A DNA stretch of 64,000 nucleotides from Variovorax paradoxus (GCF_030815855.1 NZ_JAUSXG010000001.1:1736001-1800000); one strand, 5' to 3'. Shown: positions 30,243-42,048, counted from the first letter of the stretch. Numbers and translations: made by a program. Notes: generated by a model not told the origin, from the sequence alone.

Positions 30243-30716
30243 GTGGGCGATCTCCTGTCGCGGCTGTCGCTGCAGCCTGTGGATTCCAGCGATTTCGAAG
30301 CCATGCTGGCCTTGCGCATCGATGCGATGCGCCCCAGCCTGGAGCGCGTCGGGCGCTTCGACCCCGCGCGTTCACGCGAACGGCTGACTGCCGGTTTCGT
30401 CGTGCCCTACATGCACCATATCGTGCTCGATGGCGACCTGCGCATCGGCTTCGTCACGCTCAAGCCCGAAGACCCGGATGCGCTGCGGCTCGACCATCTG
30501 TACCTGCGCACCGGATTCCAGGGCCTGGGCATCGGCGAATGGGTGCTGCAATGGGCCAAGTCGCAGGCGCGTGTACAGCGGCTGGACATCAAGCTCACCG
30601 CGCTCGTGCAGAGCGATGCCAACCGCTTCTATTTGCGGCACGGCTTCGTGCTCGAAGGCGAAGAGGGCGTCGATCTGCACTACCGCTGGCGCGTAGCCTC
30701 GGAGGATGCGTGCTGA
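30243..30716 (+). CDS. GNAT family N-acetyltransferase
   Basis: A 157-residue GNAT-fold protein. The acetyl-CoA-binding motif is in [19 protein letters not shown] and the C-terminal strand-helix is [10 protein letters not shown]. No ATG precedes the conserved region, so GTG at 30243 is chosen; a more upstream CTG would overlap scpA. The gene lies between scpA and meaB, and its stop overlaps the meaB start, so it is co-translated with the pathway. Its acceptor is unknown. Confidence 0.8.
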   Translation: MGDLLSRLSLQPVDSSDFEAMLALRIDAMRPSLERVGRFDPARSRERLTAGFVVPYMHHIVLDGDLRIGFVTLKPEDPDALRLDHLYLRTGFQGLGIGEWVLQWAKSQARVQRLDIKLTALVQSDANRFYLRHGFVLEGEEGVDLHYRWRVASEDAC

Positions 30717-31759
30717 AGTCGGCGGAGGCCCTTGAACGCGCCATTGCCGAGCCGGACGGCATGAAGCAGCGCCGCGCCATTGCCAAGGCGATCACGCTGC
30801 TCGAATCGACCCGTGACGATCACCGCGCGCAGGCCGACGAATTGCTCACGGCGCTGCTGCCGCGCACCGGTCAGTCATTCCGCCTCGGCATCTCGGGCGT
30901 TCCCGGTGTCGGCAAATCGACCTTCATCGAAACGCTGGGCCTGCTGCTGATCGGCAAGGGCCACCGCGTGGCGGTGCTCACCATCGATCCGTCGTCCACC
31001 GTTTCCGGCGGCTCCATCCTCGGCGACAAGACGCGCATGGAGCAGCTCTCGGTGCATGAGCGCGCGTACATCCGGCCCAGCCCGTCGAGCGGCACGCTCG
31101 GCGGCGTGGCCGAGAAGACGCGCGAGGCCATGCTGGTGTGCGAGGCCGCGGGCTACGACATCGTCATTGTCGAGACCGTGGGCGTGGGCCAGAGCGAAAC
31201 CGCCGTGGCCGGCATGACCGACATGTTCGTGCTGATGCAGTTGCCCAACGCGGGCGACGACCTGCAGGCCATCAAGAAGGGCGTGATGGAGCTGGCCGAC
31301 CTCGTCGTCATCAACAAGGCCGACCTCGACAAGGACGCCGCCACGCGCGCCCAGGCGCAGATCACCTCTGCCCTGCGCCTTTTCGGGCACCAGGGCAATC
31401 CGGATCACGCGCACGCGGTGCATGACGCGCACAGCGGCGCGGAGGTCCGCTTCTGGCTGCCCAAGGTGCTGCAGCTCAGCGCGCTGGCGGGCACCGGTGT
31501 CGATGCTTTCTGGGACGCCGTCACGCAGTTCAAGACGCTGCAGGCCGCCAACGGCAAGCTCGCGAAGCGGCGCGAAAAACAGGCGACCGCGTGGATGTGG
31601 GAGCGCATCGACGCCGGCCTCAAGCAGGCCTTCAGGCACCACCCGCAAGTGCGCGGGCTGCTGCCGCAACTCACTCAGCAGGTCGCAGAGGGTTCACTCC
31701 CCGCATCGACGGCGGCACGCCAGTTGCTCGCGGCGGCCGCCATCCCCGCCAAGCCATGA
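30710..31759 (+). CDS. meaB: Methylmalonyl-CoA mutase-associated GTPase MeaB
   Basis: A 349-residue G3E-type GTPase. Walker A is GVPGVGKS (63-70), the switch region is [18 protein letters not shown], the G3 region is [13 protein letters not shown] and the G4 motif is VINKAD. It gates delivery of adenosylcobalamin to the mutase and protects it from inactivation. The GTG at 30710 follows GGAGG and overlaps the GNAT stop by seven bases. Confidence 0.94.
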   Translation: MLKSAEALERAIAEPDGMKQRRAIAKAITLLESTRDDHRAQADELLTALLPRTGQSFRLGISGVPGVGKSTFIETLGLLLIGKGHRVAVLTIDPSSTVSGGSILGDKTRMEQLSVHERAYIRPSPSSGTLGGVAEKTREAMLVCEAAGYDIVIVETVGVGQSETAVAGMTDMFVLMQLPNAGDDLQAIKKGVMELADLVVINKADLDKDAATRAQAQITSALRLFGHQGNPDHAHAVHDAHSGAEVRFWLPKVLQLSALAGTGVDAFWDAVTQFKTLQAANGKLAKRREKQATAWMWERIDAGLKQAFRHHPQVRGLLPQLTQQVAEGSLPASTAARQLLAAAAIPAKP

Positions 31760-31799
31760 CAACACACGAAATTCAGGACCACAGCTTCGGAAGCACACC

Positions 31800-33344
<1,545 letters not shown>

Positions 33345-33349
33345 TTCGC

Positions 33350-34036
33350 ATGCGCAGCCATTACCCCCAGTTTCGCGACGGCGCGGAACCTGGACTGGTT
33401 CCCAAGCTGGGCGGCCTGCCTTGGGGCTTGCCGCCGCGCCTTTGGCCCGTTTGCCGTGAATGCCAGCGGCCCATGAGCCATCTGGCGCAACTGCCTGCGG
33501 ATGGCGACGCGCTGCCGCTTGCAAGCGGGGAGGTGCTGTTCCTGTTCAAGTGCGAGTGGGACAGCATCTGCAGCTTCTGGGAACACGACGCGGGTGCCAA
33601 TGCTGCATTCGTCGTGCAACGCGGCGAATTAGCCGACGCACCGACCGCGCCGCCCTCGGATGCCGTCGATGGAATGCCTGTATTGCTGCGCGAGATTGCG
33701 ATCACAGGCTGGCGCGCCGACGACGATGGCGCGCCGCCGGAACTGGAGAAGGCCTTCTACGACTACCAGAGCCACTCCGAGCTCCCCGAAGAAGTCGCTT
33801 ATCCCCACGACTGGGCAAGCGCCTGGCGCACGAAGAGCGGCGGCGTGCCGTACTGGACGGCCAACGGTGCGCAGCAGGTGCCCGCGGGGCGCCTGTTCCT
33901 GCAGATCGACAACTGGGTCGATCTGGCGGGTGGCGACATCGCCGAGGTCGCAAATTTCTGCTCCGATGGCACGGCTTATGTGTTCGTCGATCGCTCGCAA
34001 GCGCAGCCGGTCTATTCGATGTTCATCAACCGCTGA
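33350..34036 (+). CDS. DUF1963/YwqG-like protein
   Basis: A 228-residue soluble protein. LGGLPWGLPPRLWPVCRECQRPMSHLAQL-like text near the N-terminus (a Pro/Trp block followed by a Cys-x2-Cys pair) and the late FLQIDNW segment resemble the DUF1963 (YwqG) family of unknown function. It begins 5 bases after the pccB stop and sits between the two carboxylase subunit genes, so it is co-transcribed with them, but nothing in the sequence ties it to carboxylation. Confidence 0.72.
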   Translation: MRSHYPQFRDGAEPGLVPKLGGLPWGLPPRLWPVCRECQRPMSHLAQLPADGDALPLASGEVLFLFKCEWDSICSFWEHDAGANAAFVVQRGELADAPTAPPSDAVDGMPVLLREIAITGWRADDDGAPPELEKAFYDYQSHSELPEEVAYPHDWASAWRTKSGGVPYWTANGAQQVPAGRLFLQIDNWVDLAGGDIAEVANFCSDGTAYVFVDRSQAQPVYSMFINR

Positions 34037-34063
34037 GGCGGTCAGTAAAAAAACGGATTCAGT

Positions 34064-36112
34064 ATGTTCAAGAAAATCCTGATCGCCAATCGCGGCGAGA
34101 TTGCCTGCCGCGTCATCCAGACCGCCAAGAAGATGGGCATCCTCACGGTCGCCGTCTATTCCGACGCCGACAAGGAAGCCCGCCACGTCGAACTGGCCGA
34201 CGAGGCCGTGCACATCGGCGCCGCGCCGAGCCGCGAGAGCTATCTTCAGGCCGACCGCATCATCGCGGCCTGCAAGCAGACCGGTGCCGAAGCCGTGCAC
34301 CCGGGCTACGGCTTCCTGTCGGAGAACGAAGCCTTCGCGCGCAAGGTCGAGGAAGAGGGCATTGCCTTCATCGGGCCGAAGCACTATTCCATCGCGGCCA
34401 TGGGCGACAAGATCGCCTCGAAGAAGCTCGCGAACGAAGCCAAGGTCAACACCATTCCGGGCTGGAACGACGCCATCGAGACGGCCGAGCGCGCCGTCGA
34501 AATCGCCAAGGACATCGGCTACCCGGTGATGATCAAGGCCTCGGCGGGCGGCGGCGGCAAGGGCCTGCGCGTGGCCTACAACGACAAGGAGGCCTTCGAG
34601 GGCTTCACCTCGTGCCGCAACGAGGCGCTGGGCAGCTTCGGCGACGACCGCGTGTTCATCGAGAAGTTCGTCGAGGAGCCGCGCCACATCGAGATCCAGG
34701 TGCTCGGCGATTCGCACGGCAATGTCATTTACCTGAACGAGCGTGAATGCTCGATCCAGCGCCGGCACCAGAAGGTGATTGAAGAGGCTCCTTCTCCCTT
34801 CATCAGCGACGAGACGCGCAAGGCGATGGGCGAGCAGGCGGTGCAACTGGCCAAGGCCGTGAACTACCAGAGCGCGGGCACGGTGGAGTTCGTGGTCGGC
34901 AAGGACCAGAGCTTCTACTTTCTCGAGATGAACACGCGGCTGCAGGTGGAGCATCCGGTCACCGAATGCATCACGGGGCTCGATCTGGTCGAGCTGATGA
35001 TCCGTGTCGCGGCCGGCGAGAAGCTGCCGCTCACGCAGGCCGAAGTGAAACGGAACGGGTGGGCCATCGAGTGCCGCATCAATGCCGAAGATCCGTTCCG
35101 CAACTTCCTGCCTTCGACCGGCCGTCTCGTGAAGTTCCAGCCGCCGGCCGAGACCATGTTCGCGAGTGACATCGAGCACCTGAACGGCGTGCGCGTGGAC
35201 ACCGGCGTGTACGACGGCGGCGAGATCCCGATGTACTACGACTCGATGATTGCCAAGCTGATCGTGCACGGCAAGGACCGCCAACATGCGATCGCCCGCA
35301 TGCGCGAGGCGCTCAACGGCTTCGTGATTCGCGGCATCAGCAGCAACATCCCGTTCCAGGCCGCGCTGCTCGCGCATCCGAAATTCGTGGCCGGCGATTT
35401 CAACACCGGCTTCATTGCCGAGAACTACGGCAAGGGCTTCCACGCCGAAGATGTGCCGCATGCCGATCCTTCATTCCTCGTTGCACTCGCGGCCTATGTG
35501 CACCGCCGCTATCGCGCGCGTGCCTCGGGCATCAGCGGACAGCTCGAAGGGCATGGCGTGAAGGTGGGCGAGCAATTCGTGGTGGTGGAACTGGGGCCGG
35601 AAGGCAAGCATGTACACCACCCCGTTTCGGTCACGGACTTCCACGGCAAGACCGGCGCGAGCGCCGTGGCGGTGGGCGACAGGAACTACAAGATCGACAG
35701 CAGCTTCGCGCTCGGTGCGATTCGCGTGCAGGGCATGTTCAACGACAAGCCCTTCACCGCGCAGGTCGAGCGCGGTGCGGGCAAGAATCCGCTGGCGCTG
35801 CGCGTGTCGCACGACGGCACGCAGATCGAGGCCATGGTGCTGTCGCCGTTGGGTGCGCGGCTGCTCGAACTGATGCCCTACAAGGCGCCGCCGGACCTCA
35901 GCAAGTATCTGATGTCGCCGATGCCGGGGTTACTGGTCGAGGTGTCGGTGCAGCCGGGCCAGCAGGTGCGTGCCGGCGAGAAGCTCGCCGTCATCGAAGC
36001 CATGAAAATGGAAAACGTACTGTTCGCCACGCAAGACGGCGTGGTGGGCAAGGTGTCGGCGGGCAAGGGCGAGTCGCTCGCCGTCGATCAAATCATTCTG
36101 GAGTTTGAATAA
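34064..36112 (+). CDS. pccA: Propionyl-CoA carboxylase alpha subunit (biotin carboxylase and carrier)
   Basis: A 682-residue subunit. The biotin carboxylase domain (1 to about 450) begins FKKILIANRGEIACRV, has the ATP-grasp loop KASAGGGGKGLRV and the EMNTRLQVEHPVTE block. A linker (BT) domain follows, then a C-terminal biotinyl domain with EAMKMEN (biotin on Lys648, 34 residues from the end). It carboxylates biotin at the expense of ATP and passes CO2 to PccB. The AAA-rich leader of the gene is unusual but has no clear signal. Confidence 0.95.
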   Translation: MFKKILIANRGEIACRVIQTAKKMGILTVAVYSDADKEARHVELADEAVHIGAAPSRESYLQADRIIAACKQTGAEAVHPGYGFLSENEAFARKVEEEGIAFIGPKHYSIAAMGDKIASKKLANEAKVNTIPGWNDAIETAERAVEIAKDIGYPVMIKASAGGGGKGLRVAYNDKEAFEGFTSCRNEALGSFGDDRVFIEKFVEEPRHIEIQVLGDSHGNVIYLNERECSIQRRHQKVIEEAPSPFISDETRKAMGEQAVQLAKAVNYQSAGTVEFVVGKDQSFYFLEMNTRLQVEHPVTECITGLDLVELMIRVAAGEKLPLTQAEVKRNGWAIECRINAEDPFRNFLPSTGRLVKFQPPAETMFASDIEHLNGVRVDTGVYDGGEIPMYYDSMIAKLIVHGKDRQHAIARMREALNGFVIRGISSNIPFQAALLAHPKFVAGDFNTGFIAENYGKGFHAEDVPHADPSFLVALAAYVHRRYRARASGISGQLEGHGVKVGEQFVVVELGPEGKHVHHPVSVTDFHGKTGASAVAVGDRNYKIDSSFALGAIRVQGMFNDKPFTAQVERGAGKNPLALRVSHDGTQIEAMVLSPLGARLLELMPYKAPPDLSKYLMSPMPGLLVEVSVQPGQQVRAGEKLAVIEAMKMENVLFATQDGVVGKVSAGKGESLAVDQIILEFE

Positions 36113-36116
36113 AGCT

Positions 36117-36208
36117 CACCCCCAGGCTTCGCGCACTCCGTGTCGCTTCTCCAACCCCCTTCCGGGGGCAACACCTGCGGCCCGGCGAAGCCGGTTCCGC
36201 GGTGTTTC
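36117..36208. repeat. Comamonad-type intergenic repeat between pccA and bioB
   Basis: Starts CACCCCCAGGCTTCGCGCAC and ends near GGTTCCGCGGTGTTTC, with an internal CCCCC-TTC-CGGGGG hairpin and a GCGGCCCGGC block. It shares order and words (CCCCCA, GCACT, GTGTC, GGGGGC, GCGGCCCGGC) with the element at 48545-48628, indicating one dispersed family. Confidence 0.65.
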
Positions 36209-36253
36209 CCGAACAGGCAACGCCTCGCGCAGTTATGAAAGACTTTCATTGAT

Positions 36254-37303
36254 ATGACGACCCCCGATCTTTTTTTTGAAACGCCCATCTCGGCGCCTGT
36301 CACGCTGCGCCGGCCCGCAAAGCCGGTGACGCCGCAAGGCCCATGGTCGGTCGAGGCGATCCAGGCGCTGTTCGACAAGCCGCTGATGGACCTGTTGTTC
36401 GAAGCGCAGACCGTGCACCGCCGGCATTTCCCCGAAGGCGACATCGAACTGGCGACGCTGCTCTCGGTCAAGACCGGTGGCTGCCCCGAGAACTGCGGCT
36501 ATTGCCCGCAGTCGGCCGAGTTCGATACCGGCGTGAAGGCGCAGAAGCTCATGGAGGTCGACGAGGTGCTGCGCGCCGCGCAAGCCGCCAAGGACGCCGG
36601 CGCCACGCGCTTCTGCATGGGGGCCGCATGGCGCGCGCCGAAGGACCGCGACGTGGAGAAGGTGGCCGTGCTGGTCGAAGCAGTGAAGGGGCTCGGCCTG
36701 CAGACCTGCGCCACGCTCGGCATGCTGGAGCCGCACCATGCGCACCAGCTCAAGGCCGCCGGCCTCGACTACTACAACCACAATCTCGACACCGCTCCCG
36801 ATTACTACACCGACATCGTCGACACGCGCACCTACCAGGACCGGCTCGACACGCTGGCCCATGTGCGCAGCGCCGGCATCAGCGTGTGCTGCGGCGGCAT
36901 CGTTGGCATGGGCGAGCAGCCGGTGCACCGCGCGGGGCTGATCGCGCAATTGGCCAACCTGAATCCGTACCCCGAGTCGGTGCCGATCAACAGCCTGGTG
37001 CGCGTGCCCGGCACGCCTCTGGCCGATTCGGAGCCGGTCGATCCCTTCGACTTCGTGCGCATGATCGCGGTCGCTCGCATCACGATGCCCACCGCGCGCG
37101 TGCGGCTCTCGGCCGGGCGCCAGCAGATGGGCGATGCGGTGCAGGCACTGTGCTTCATGGCCGGCGCGAACTCGATCTTCTACGGCGACAAGCTGCTGGT
37201 GACCGGCAACCCCGATGTGGAGGCCGACGTGGAGCTGCTGCGCAAGCTGGGGCTACAGGCGCGCCGCACCACCGCCACCGAAGAAGCCGGGGCCTGCGCA
37301 TGA
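36254..37303 (+). CDS. bioB: Biotin synthase
   Basis: A 349-residue radical SAM enzyme that inserts sulfur into dethiobiotin. The SAM [4Fe-4S] motif CPENCGYC has Cys77, Cys81 and Cys84; [11 protein letters not shown] and the [11 protein letters not shown] segment with the conserved Arg of the [2Fe-2S] site are present. The other biotin genes are not nearby. Placement after pccA, separated by a repeat, fits supply of the cofactor for propionyl-CoA carboxylase. Confidence 0.95.
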   Translation: MTTPDLFFETPISAPVTLRRPAKPVTPQGPWSVEAIQALFDKPLMDLLFEAQTVHRRHFPEGDIELATLLSVKTGGCPENCGYCPQSAEFDTGVKAQKLMEVDEVLRAAQAAKDAGATRFCMGAAWRAPKDRDVEKVAVLVEAVKGLGLQTCATLGMLEPHHAHQLKAAGLDYYNHNLDTAPDYYTDIVDTRTYQDRLDTLAHVRSAGISVCCGGIVGMGEQPVHRAGLIAQLANLNPYPESVPINSLVRVPGTPLADSEPVDPFDFVRMIAVARITMPTARVRLSAGRQQMGDAVQALCFMAGANSIFYGDKLLVTGNPDVEADVELLRKLGLQARRTTATEEAGACA

Positions 37304-37794
37304 CGGCCGCGCCGCGTCCCTTCAAGGTGCTGGGCATTCAGCAGATCGCCATCGGCGGGCCTGACAAGCAGCGGCTGCAGAAGCTCTGGGTCGACATGCT
37401 GGGACTCGAAGTCACGGGCACGTTCAAGAGCGAACGCGAAAACGTCGACGAGGACATCTGCTCGATGGGCAGCGGGCCGTTCAAGGTCGAGGTCGACCTG
37501 ATGCAGCCGCTGGACCCGGAAAAGAAACCTGCGGTGCACGCAACGCCGCTCAATCACGTAGGGCTGTGGATCGACGACCTGCCCAAGGCCGTCGAATGGC
37601 TCACCGCGCAAGGCGTGCGCTTTGCGCCCGGCGGCATCCGCAAGGGCGCGGCGGGTTTCGACATCTGCTTTCTGCATCCGAAGGCGAGCGACGAATTCCC
37701 GATCGCCGGGGAGGGCGTGCTGATCGAGATGGTCCAGGCGCCGCCCGAGGTGGTGGCAGCCTTCAGCGCGCTCGCTGTTTCAACTACGCGTTGA
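37300..37794 (+). CDS. VOC family protein, probable methylmalonyl-CoA epimerase-like
   Basis: A 164-residue vicinal-oxygen-chelate protein whose ATG overlaps the bioB stop. The second half ([18 protein letters not shown], then [14 protein letters not shown] and [10 protein letters not shown]) resembles methylmalonyl-CoA epimerases, and the gene closes the propionyl-CoA module that otherwise lacks an epimerase. The first metal-ligand position, normally His in the opening strand, is Gln here ([11 protein letters not shown]). Lactoylglutathione lyase-like activity is an alternative; the epimerase role is inferred. Confidence 0.75.
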   Translation: MTAAPRPFKVLGIQQIAIGGPDKQRLQKLWVDMLGLEVTGTFKSERENVDEDICSMGSGPFKVEVDLMQPLDPEKKPAVHATPLNHVGLWIDDLPKAVEWLTAQGVRFAPGGIRKGAAGFDICFLHPKASDEFPIAGEGVLIEMVQAPPEVVAAFSALAVSTTR

Positions 37795-38281
37795 GCACCT
37801 TCTTGATCGGCGGCCGCACATCCGAGCGGTGCGGCGGCAGCATCGGCTGGTGCTCGCGCGCCGGGTTCAGGATGATCGAGGTCGCCGTCTCGGTGAGGAT
37901 GCAGAACTTGGTGACCACCGCGTCGAGGTGGCTCACGTCGATGACCGCAATCTCCAGAATCCAGCTGTCGTCGCCGGTCACGTTGTAGGCATTGACGCAC
38001 TCTGGCGTCTGCTGCACCAGTTCCACCACGCGCGCGTAGTCGGCCCGGCCCACCCGGATGATCGCGCGGATGCCGTAGCCCAGTTTGCCCAGGTTGACGG
38101 TGGCGCGGTAGCCGCTGATCACGCCCGCGGACTCCAGCTTTTTGACCCGCTCGGTCACGGCCGGCTGGCTCAGGTGTACGCGGCGGCCGAGTTCGGCCAT
38201 CGTGAGCCGCGCGTCACTCTGCAGTTCGGCCAGGATGCGGGTGTCGTGGGCATCCAGCGCGGGGTTCAAGGTGAAGTCCAT
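37784..38281 (-). CDS. Lrp/AsnC family transcriptional regulator
   Basis: A 165-residue regulator with an N-terminal helix-turn-helix ([25 protein letters not shown]) and a C-terminal RAM/ligand domain ([34 protein letters not shown]). It is divergent from an EamA exporter, a common pairing in which the Lrp protein controls amino acid export. Its 3' end overlaps the VOC gene by 11 bases on the opposite strand. Confidence 0.92.
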   Translation of the reverse strand: MDFTLNPALDAHDTRILAELQSDARLTMAELGRRVHLSQPAVTERVKKLESAGVISGYRATVNLGKLGYGIRAIIRVGRADYARVVELVQQTPECVNAYNVTGDDSWILEIAVIDVSHLDAVVTKFCILTETATSIILNPAREHQPMLPPHRSDVRPPIKKVLNA

Positions 38282-38401
38282 GGAACTCCTTCAATTCAAC
38301 GGTAGGGAATCGGCAGAACCGTGAAATGTCCATGGTTCTTGTGAGATGGCTTTCATACCATGGGCGGCACTTCAGTACCAACAAAACAGAGGCTTCTCGA
38401 T

Positions 38402-39322
38402 ATGCCGACTCTTGCTTCTTCTCCCGCCCAGGCCGCGCCGTGTGCCGCCCGCGGCGCGCTGCCGCCTTTGCTGTGGCTTTGCCTCGCCGCCACCTGGGTG
38501 GTCTGGGGTTCGACCTACCTTGCGATCAAGTACGCGCTGATCAGCTTCCCGCCGTTCCTGCAGATGGGATCGCGCTTTCTGTTTGCAGGGCTGCTGCTGG
38601 CGGCATGGATGCGTTGGCGCGGCGCTGCATGGCCTTCGCGGCTGCAGTGGCGCAACGCGCTCGTCGTGGGCGCGTTGATGCTGGGCGGCGGCATGGGCGG
38701 CACGGCGCATGCCGAGGTGACCATCGGCTCGGGCCTCGTGGTGGCCTTCATCGCGGTGGTGCCGCTCTTGATCGCCTTGCTGAACCTGATCTGGGGCATC
38801 AAGCCGACGCGCATGGAGGCGGCCGGCATTGCGCTCGGGCTCATCGGCGTGCTGATGCTGACGCAGGGCAGCGGATTCCAGTCGTCCCCTGCGGGCCTGG
38901 CGGCAATTTCGATTGCCTGCATCTGCTGGTCCATGGGCAGCGTGCTGAGCCAGCGCAGCCTGCCGCTCGCGCCCGGTGCGATGGGTTTCGCGAGCGAGAT
39001 GATTTGCGGCGGGGCGGTCTTGCTGGTGCTCGCCGCGGTCTCGCGCGAGAGCCTGGCATGGCCGCCGGAACCCGAGGCCGTGTGGGCATGGCTCTACCTC
39101 GTGGTGTTCGGTTCGCTGATCGCGTTCAACGCCTACATGGTGCTGCTCGCGAAGGCGCCGGCCGCGCTGGCCGCAAGCTACACCTTCGTGAACCCGGTGA
39201 TCGCGATGCTGCTGGGCGTGTGGATCGCCAACGAGACCGTGACGCGCTTCGAGTGGTACGCGGTAGCGGTCGTGCTGGCGGGGGTGCTGTTGCTGCTCTT
39301 CAAGCGCGCGAAGACGAATTGA
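38402..39322 (+). CDS. EamA/DMT family exporter (YedA-like)
   Basis: A 306-residue inner-membrane protein with about ten hydrophobic segments in two EamA repeats. WVVWGSTYLAIKYALISFPP near the N-terminus is typical of YedA-like drug/metabolite transporters. The ATG at 38402 follows AGAGG by about eight bases. It probably exports an amino acid or metabolite under control of the divergent Lrp protein; the 120-base shared gap carries both promoters but no site that I can assign with confidence. Confidence 0.88.
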   Translation: MPTLASSPAQAAPCAARGALPPLLWLCLAATWVVWGSTYLAIKYALISFPPFLQMGSRFLFAGLLLAAWMRWRGAAWPSRLQWRNALVVGALMLGGGMGGTAHAEVTIGSGLVVAFIAVVPLLIALLNLIWGIKPTRMEAAGIALGLIGVLMLTQGSGFQSSPAGLAAISIACICWSMGSVLSQRSLPLAPGAMGFASEMICGGAVLLVLAAVSRESLAWPPEPEAVWAWLYLVVFGSLIAFNAYMVLLAKAPAALAASYTFVNPVIAMLLGVWIANETVTRFEWYAVAVVLAGVLLLLFKRAKTN

Positions 39323-39347
39323 GAGAGCGCAGCCGCGTGCCTGCCGC

Positions 39348-39986
39348 TCAGGTTCCGGGACGGCGCCAAAACGCGAGGGTGGCGGCAAGCAGCCACATGC
39401 CGGCCGCGCAGCTGCGGTTCAGCACCTTGAGACCGCGCCGCGAAAGCCAGCGCACGGCCTGCGTTCCAGCGGCCGCATAGGCCAGCATCACGCAGGTGTC
39501 GAGTGCCACGAAGATCGAACCCAGCAGAAGGTACTGCGCGCCTTGCGGCTTGGCGATATCGATGAATTGCGGCAGAAAGGCCGCGAAGAACAGCACGGTC
39601 TTGGGGTTCGACAGCGCCACGAGCAGGCTGCGCATGAGCGCGACCCGGCCATGCGGCCGAACCTCGATGGCCGACTTGGCCAGAGCGGCGCCGAGGTCGG
39701 AGGCTTCGCTGCGCCAGAGCTTGACACCGAGCCAGACGAGGTAGGCGACACCGGCCACGCGGATCGCGTTGAAGAGCAACTCCGACGCCGCGAGCAGCGA
39801 GCCGAGCCCGAGCGCGACCACCGCGATCAACGTCACGCTGCCGAGCGACGCGCCGGCAATGCCCCAGCTCGCGCGGCGCATGCCGCCCTCGATGCCGTTG
39901 GACAGCGCCAGCAGCATCGTGGGGCCGGGAATGACGGCCAACGCGAGCGAGGCGAACGCGTAGATGAGCAAGGTGTCGAGTGTCAT
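39348..39986 (-). CDS. LysE/RhtB family amino acid exporter
   Basis: A 212-residue membrane protein with about six hydrophobic segments. [19 protein letters not shown] near residue 17 is the LysE-family signature, and [19 protein letters not shown] is the second conserved block. Its ATG overlaps the stop of the ferredoxin gene (ATGA), so it ends a coupled leftward run starting at phaZ. The exported amino acid is unknown. Confidence 0.9.
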   Translation of the reverse strand: MTLDTLLIYAFASLALAVIPGPTMLLALSNGIEGGMRRASWGIAGASLGSVTLIAVVALGLGSLLAASELLFNAIRVAGVAYLVWLGVKLWRSEASDLGAALAKSAIEVRPHGRVALMRSLLVALSNPKTVLFFAAFLPQFIDIAKPQGAQYLLLGSIFVALDTCVMLAYAAAGTQAVRWLSRRGLKVLNRSCAAGMWLLAATLAFWRRPGT

Positions 39987-40615
39987 GGTTTGGCGGCGGG
40001 TGGACGTTGCTGCGATGCGGCGCGGGCACGCGCCAGTGCGGCTTCGACGATGGACCGCTTGCGCGTATCGGCCGCGTGCGGCTCGGCGGCCGAGGGCGCT
40101 TCTTCGCCCTGGCGCTTGTCGGTGCGGCGGTGCTCGCCGTGGAGCTTGTAGCGTTGCAGGGCGGCTTCTGCCTGCGCCTGCGACCACGCGTGCCAACCGG
40201 TGCGGCCGGGCGTTTCGACTTCGAGAGAAATGCAATCGACCGGGCAGACCGGAATGCAGAGTTCGCAGCCGGTGCAGTGCGCGTCGATCACCGTGTGCAT
40301 GCGCTTGTTGATGCCCAGGATGGCATCGGTGGGACAGGCATCGAGACAAAGCGTGCAACCGATGCACCAGGCTTCGTCGATGACTGCCATGGCGCGCGGG
40401 CCTTCGGTGCCGAACTTGGGATCGAGCGGCAGCGGTTCGCGACCCGTGAGCTGTGCCAGCCTGGCAATGCCTTCTGTGCCGCCCGGCGGGCACTGGTTGA
40501 TGCCCGCTTCGCCGTCGGCCACGGCTTGCGCATAGCCCGCGCAATCGGGGTAGCCGCAACGCGTGCACTGCGTTTGCGGCAGTGCATCGTGAATGCGTGC
40601 GGCCAGCCCGTTCAC
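39983..40615 (-). CDS. RsxB/RnfB-like iron-sulfur protein
   Basis: A 210-residue electron-transfer protein. The N-terminal [4Fe-4S] domain has CTRCGYPDC followed by a distant Cys (NQCPPGG), as in RnfB/RsxB, and two ferredoxin clusters follow ([12 protein letters not shown] and [12 protein letters not shown]). It lacks the N-terminal membrane helix of classical RnfB and ends in a basic, Ala-rich tail. The start GTG at 40615 follows AGGAA and overlaps the phaZ stop. No other rnf genes are near, so partners are unknown. Confidence 0.88.
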   Translation of the reverse strand: MNGLAARIHDALPQTQCTRCGYPDCAGYAQAVADGEAGINQCPPGGTEGIARLAQLTGREPLPLDPKFGTEGPRAMAVIDEAWCIGCTLCLDACPTDAILGINKRMHTVIDAHCTGCELCIPVCPVDCISLEVETPGRTGWHAWSQAQAEAALQRYKLHGEHRRTDKRQGEEAPSAAEPHAADTRKRSIVEAALARARAASQQRPPAAKP

Positions 40616-42027
40616 TTCCTGCGTGCCGCGGGCTTCTTCACGGGGGCAACCGCCACCGCTTTCCTGGCTGCGACATTCTTGGTGGCTGCAACGGCAGCCA
40701 TTTTCCGCCCGGGCTTGATGCGGTCTTCGGCCGGCAGGGCCTCGCGTGCCCCGGCGCGCCTCTGGGGCTTGTCGTGCGCCGCGATGAACTTCAGCATTTT
40801 GGGATAGACCAGTTCGCGCCAGCGGCGGCCGCTGAAGATGCCATAGTGGCCCGCACCCTTGACTTCGTAATGCTCGCGCTGCGCGTCGTCGATGCCGGTG
40901 CACAGGCTGTGCGCGGCCTCGGTCTGGCCCGAGCCCGAGATGTCGTCGAGCTCGCCTTCGACGGTGAGCAGGGCCGTGGAGTGAATGTCCTGCGGGCGCA
41001 CGCGTTCGATCTGGCCCTTGGGGTTCTTCACGTCCCAGGTGCCGTTCACGAGTTCGAACTGCTGGAACACCGTGCGAATGGTGTCCAGGTAATAGTCGGC
41101 GTCCATGTCGAGCACGGCGTTGTACTCGTCGTAGAACTTGCGGTGGGCTTCGGCGCTCGCGTCGTCGCCCTTGATCAGGTCCTTGAAATAGTCGTAGTGG
41201 CTGCTGGCATGGCGGTCGGGGTTCATTGCCACGAAGCCGGTGTGCTGCAGGAAGCCCGGGTACACGCGGCGGCCTTCTCCGGCAAAGCCCTGCGGCACGC
41301 GGTAGATGACGTTGTTCTCGAACCACTCGTAGCTCTTGTTCATCGCCAGGTTGTTCACCGCGGTGGGCGACTTGCGCGCGTCGATGGGGCCGCCCATCAT
41401 CGTCATGGTGAGTGGCAGCGGCTCGCCGCGGCTTGCCATGAGCGACACGGCGGCCAGCACCGGCACCGTGGGCTGGCACACGCTCACCACGTGGCAGTTG
41501 CCGTACTCGGCCTGCAGCCGGCGGATGAACTCCTGCACGTAGTTGACGTAGTCGTCGAGGTGGAACTCGCCTTCCGACAGGGGCACGAGGCGTGCGTTTT
41601 TCCAATCGGTGATGTAGACCTTGTGGTCCTGCAGCATGGTGCGCACGGTGTCGCGCAGCAGTGTGGCGTAGTGGCCCGAGAGCGGCGCCACGATCAGCAC
41701 CACGGGCTGGCTCTTGAGCGTCTTGAGGGTGTGCGGCTCGTCGGTGAAGCGCTTGAAGCGGCGCAACTCGCAGAAGGGCTTGTCGAGCTCGACGACTTCC
41801 TGGATCACCACGTCGTTGCCGTCGACCTTCACCGACTTGATGTTGAACTCCGGCTTCTCGTAGTCCTTGCCCAACCGATAGAGCAGGTCGTAGCCGGCCG
41901 CCATGCGCTGCGCCATGGGCAACTGGCCCCACACCGCGCCTTGGCCGTAGAGCTTGGAAGCCGCTTGGGCGAAATCCGAAAACGGTTCCATCAAGGAACG
42001 CTGGGCTTCGTAGAGTTGATAAAGCAT
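40612..42027 (-). CDS. phaZ: Intracellular polyhydroxyalkanoate depolymerase
   Basis: A 471-residue cytosolic PHB depolymerase of the Cupriavidus PhaZa1 type, which mobilises native storage granules by thiolysis. Its nucleophile is a cysteine (Cys184 in SVCQPTVP), not a serine; [13 protein letters not shown] holds the probable catalytic His. The core ends near residue 420. An extra tail of about 50 residues is rich in Ala, Lys and Arg and ends in VKKPAARRK. Start at 42027; no strong ribosome site is seen. Confidence 0.92.
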   Translation of the reverse strand: MLYQLYEAQRSLMEPFSDFAQAASKLYGQGAVWGQLPMAQRMAAGYDLLYRLGKDYEKPEFNIKSVKVDGNDVVIQEVVELDKPFCELRRFKRFTDEPHTLKTLKSQPVVLIVAPLSGHYATLLRDTVRTMLQDHKVYITDWKNARLVPLSEGEFHLDDYVNYVQEFIRRLQAEYGNCHVVSVCQPTVPVLAAVSLMASRGEPLPLTMTMMGGPIDARKSPTAVNNLAMNKSYEWFENNVIYRVPQGFAGEGRRVYPGFLQHTGFVAMNPDRHASSHYDYFKDLIKGDDASAEAHRKFYDEYNAVLDMDADYYLDTIRTVFQQFELVNGTWDVKNPKGQIERVRPQDIHSTALLTVEGELDDISGSGQTEAAHSLCTGIDDAQREHYEVKGAGHYGIFSGRRWRELVYPKMLKFIAAHDKPQRRAGAREALPAEDRIKPGRKMAAVAATKNVAARKAVAVAPVKKPAARRK

Positions 42028-42048
42028 CGCTGGTGTTGGAGTGAAATG

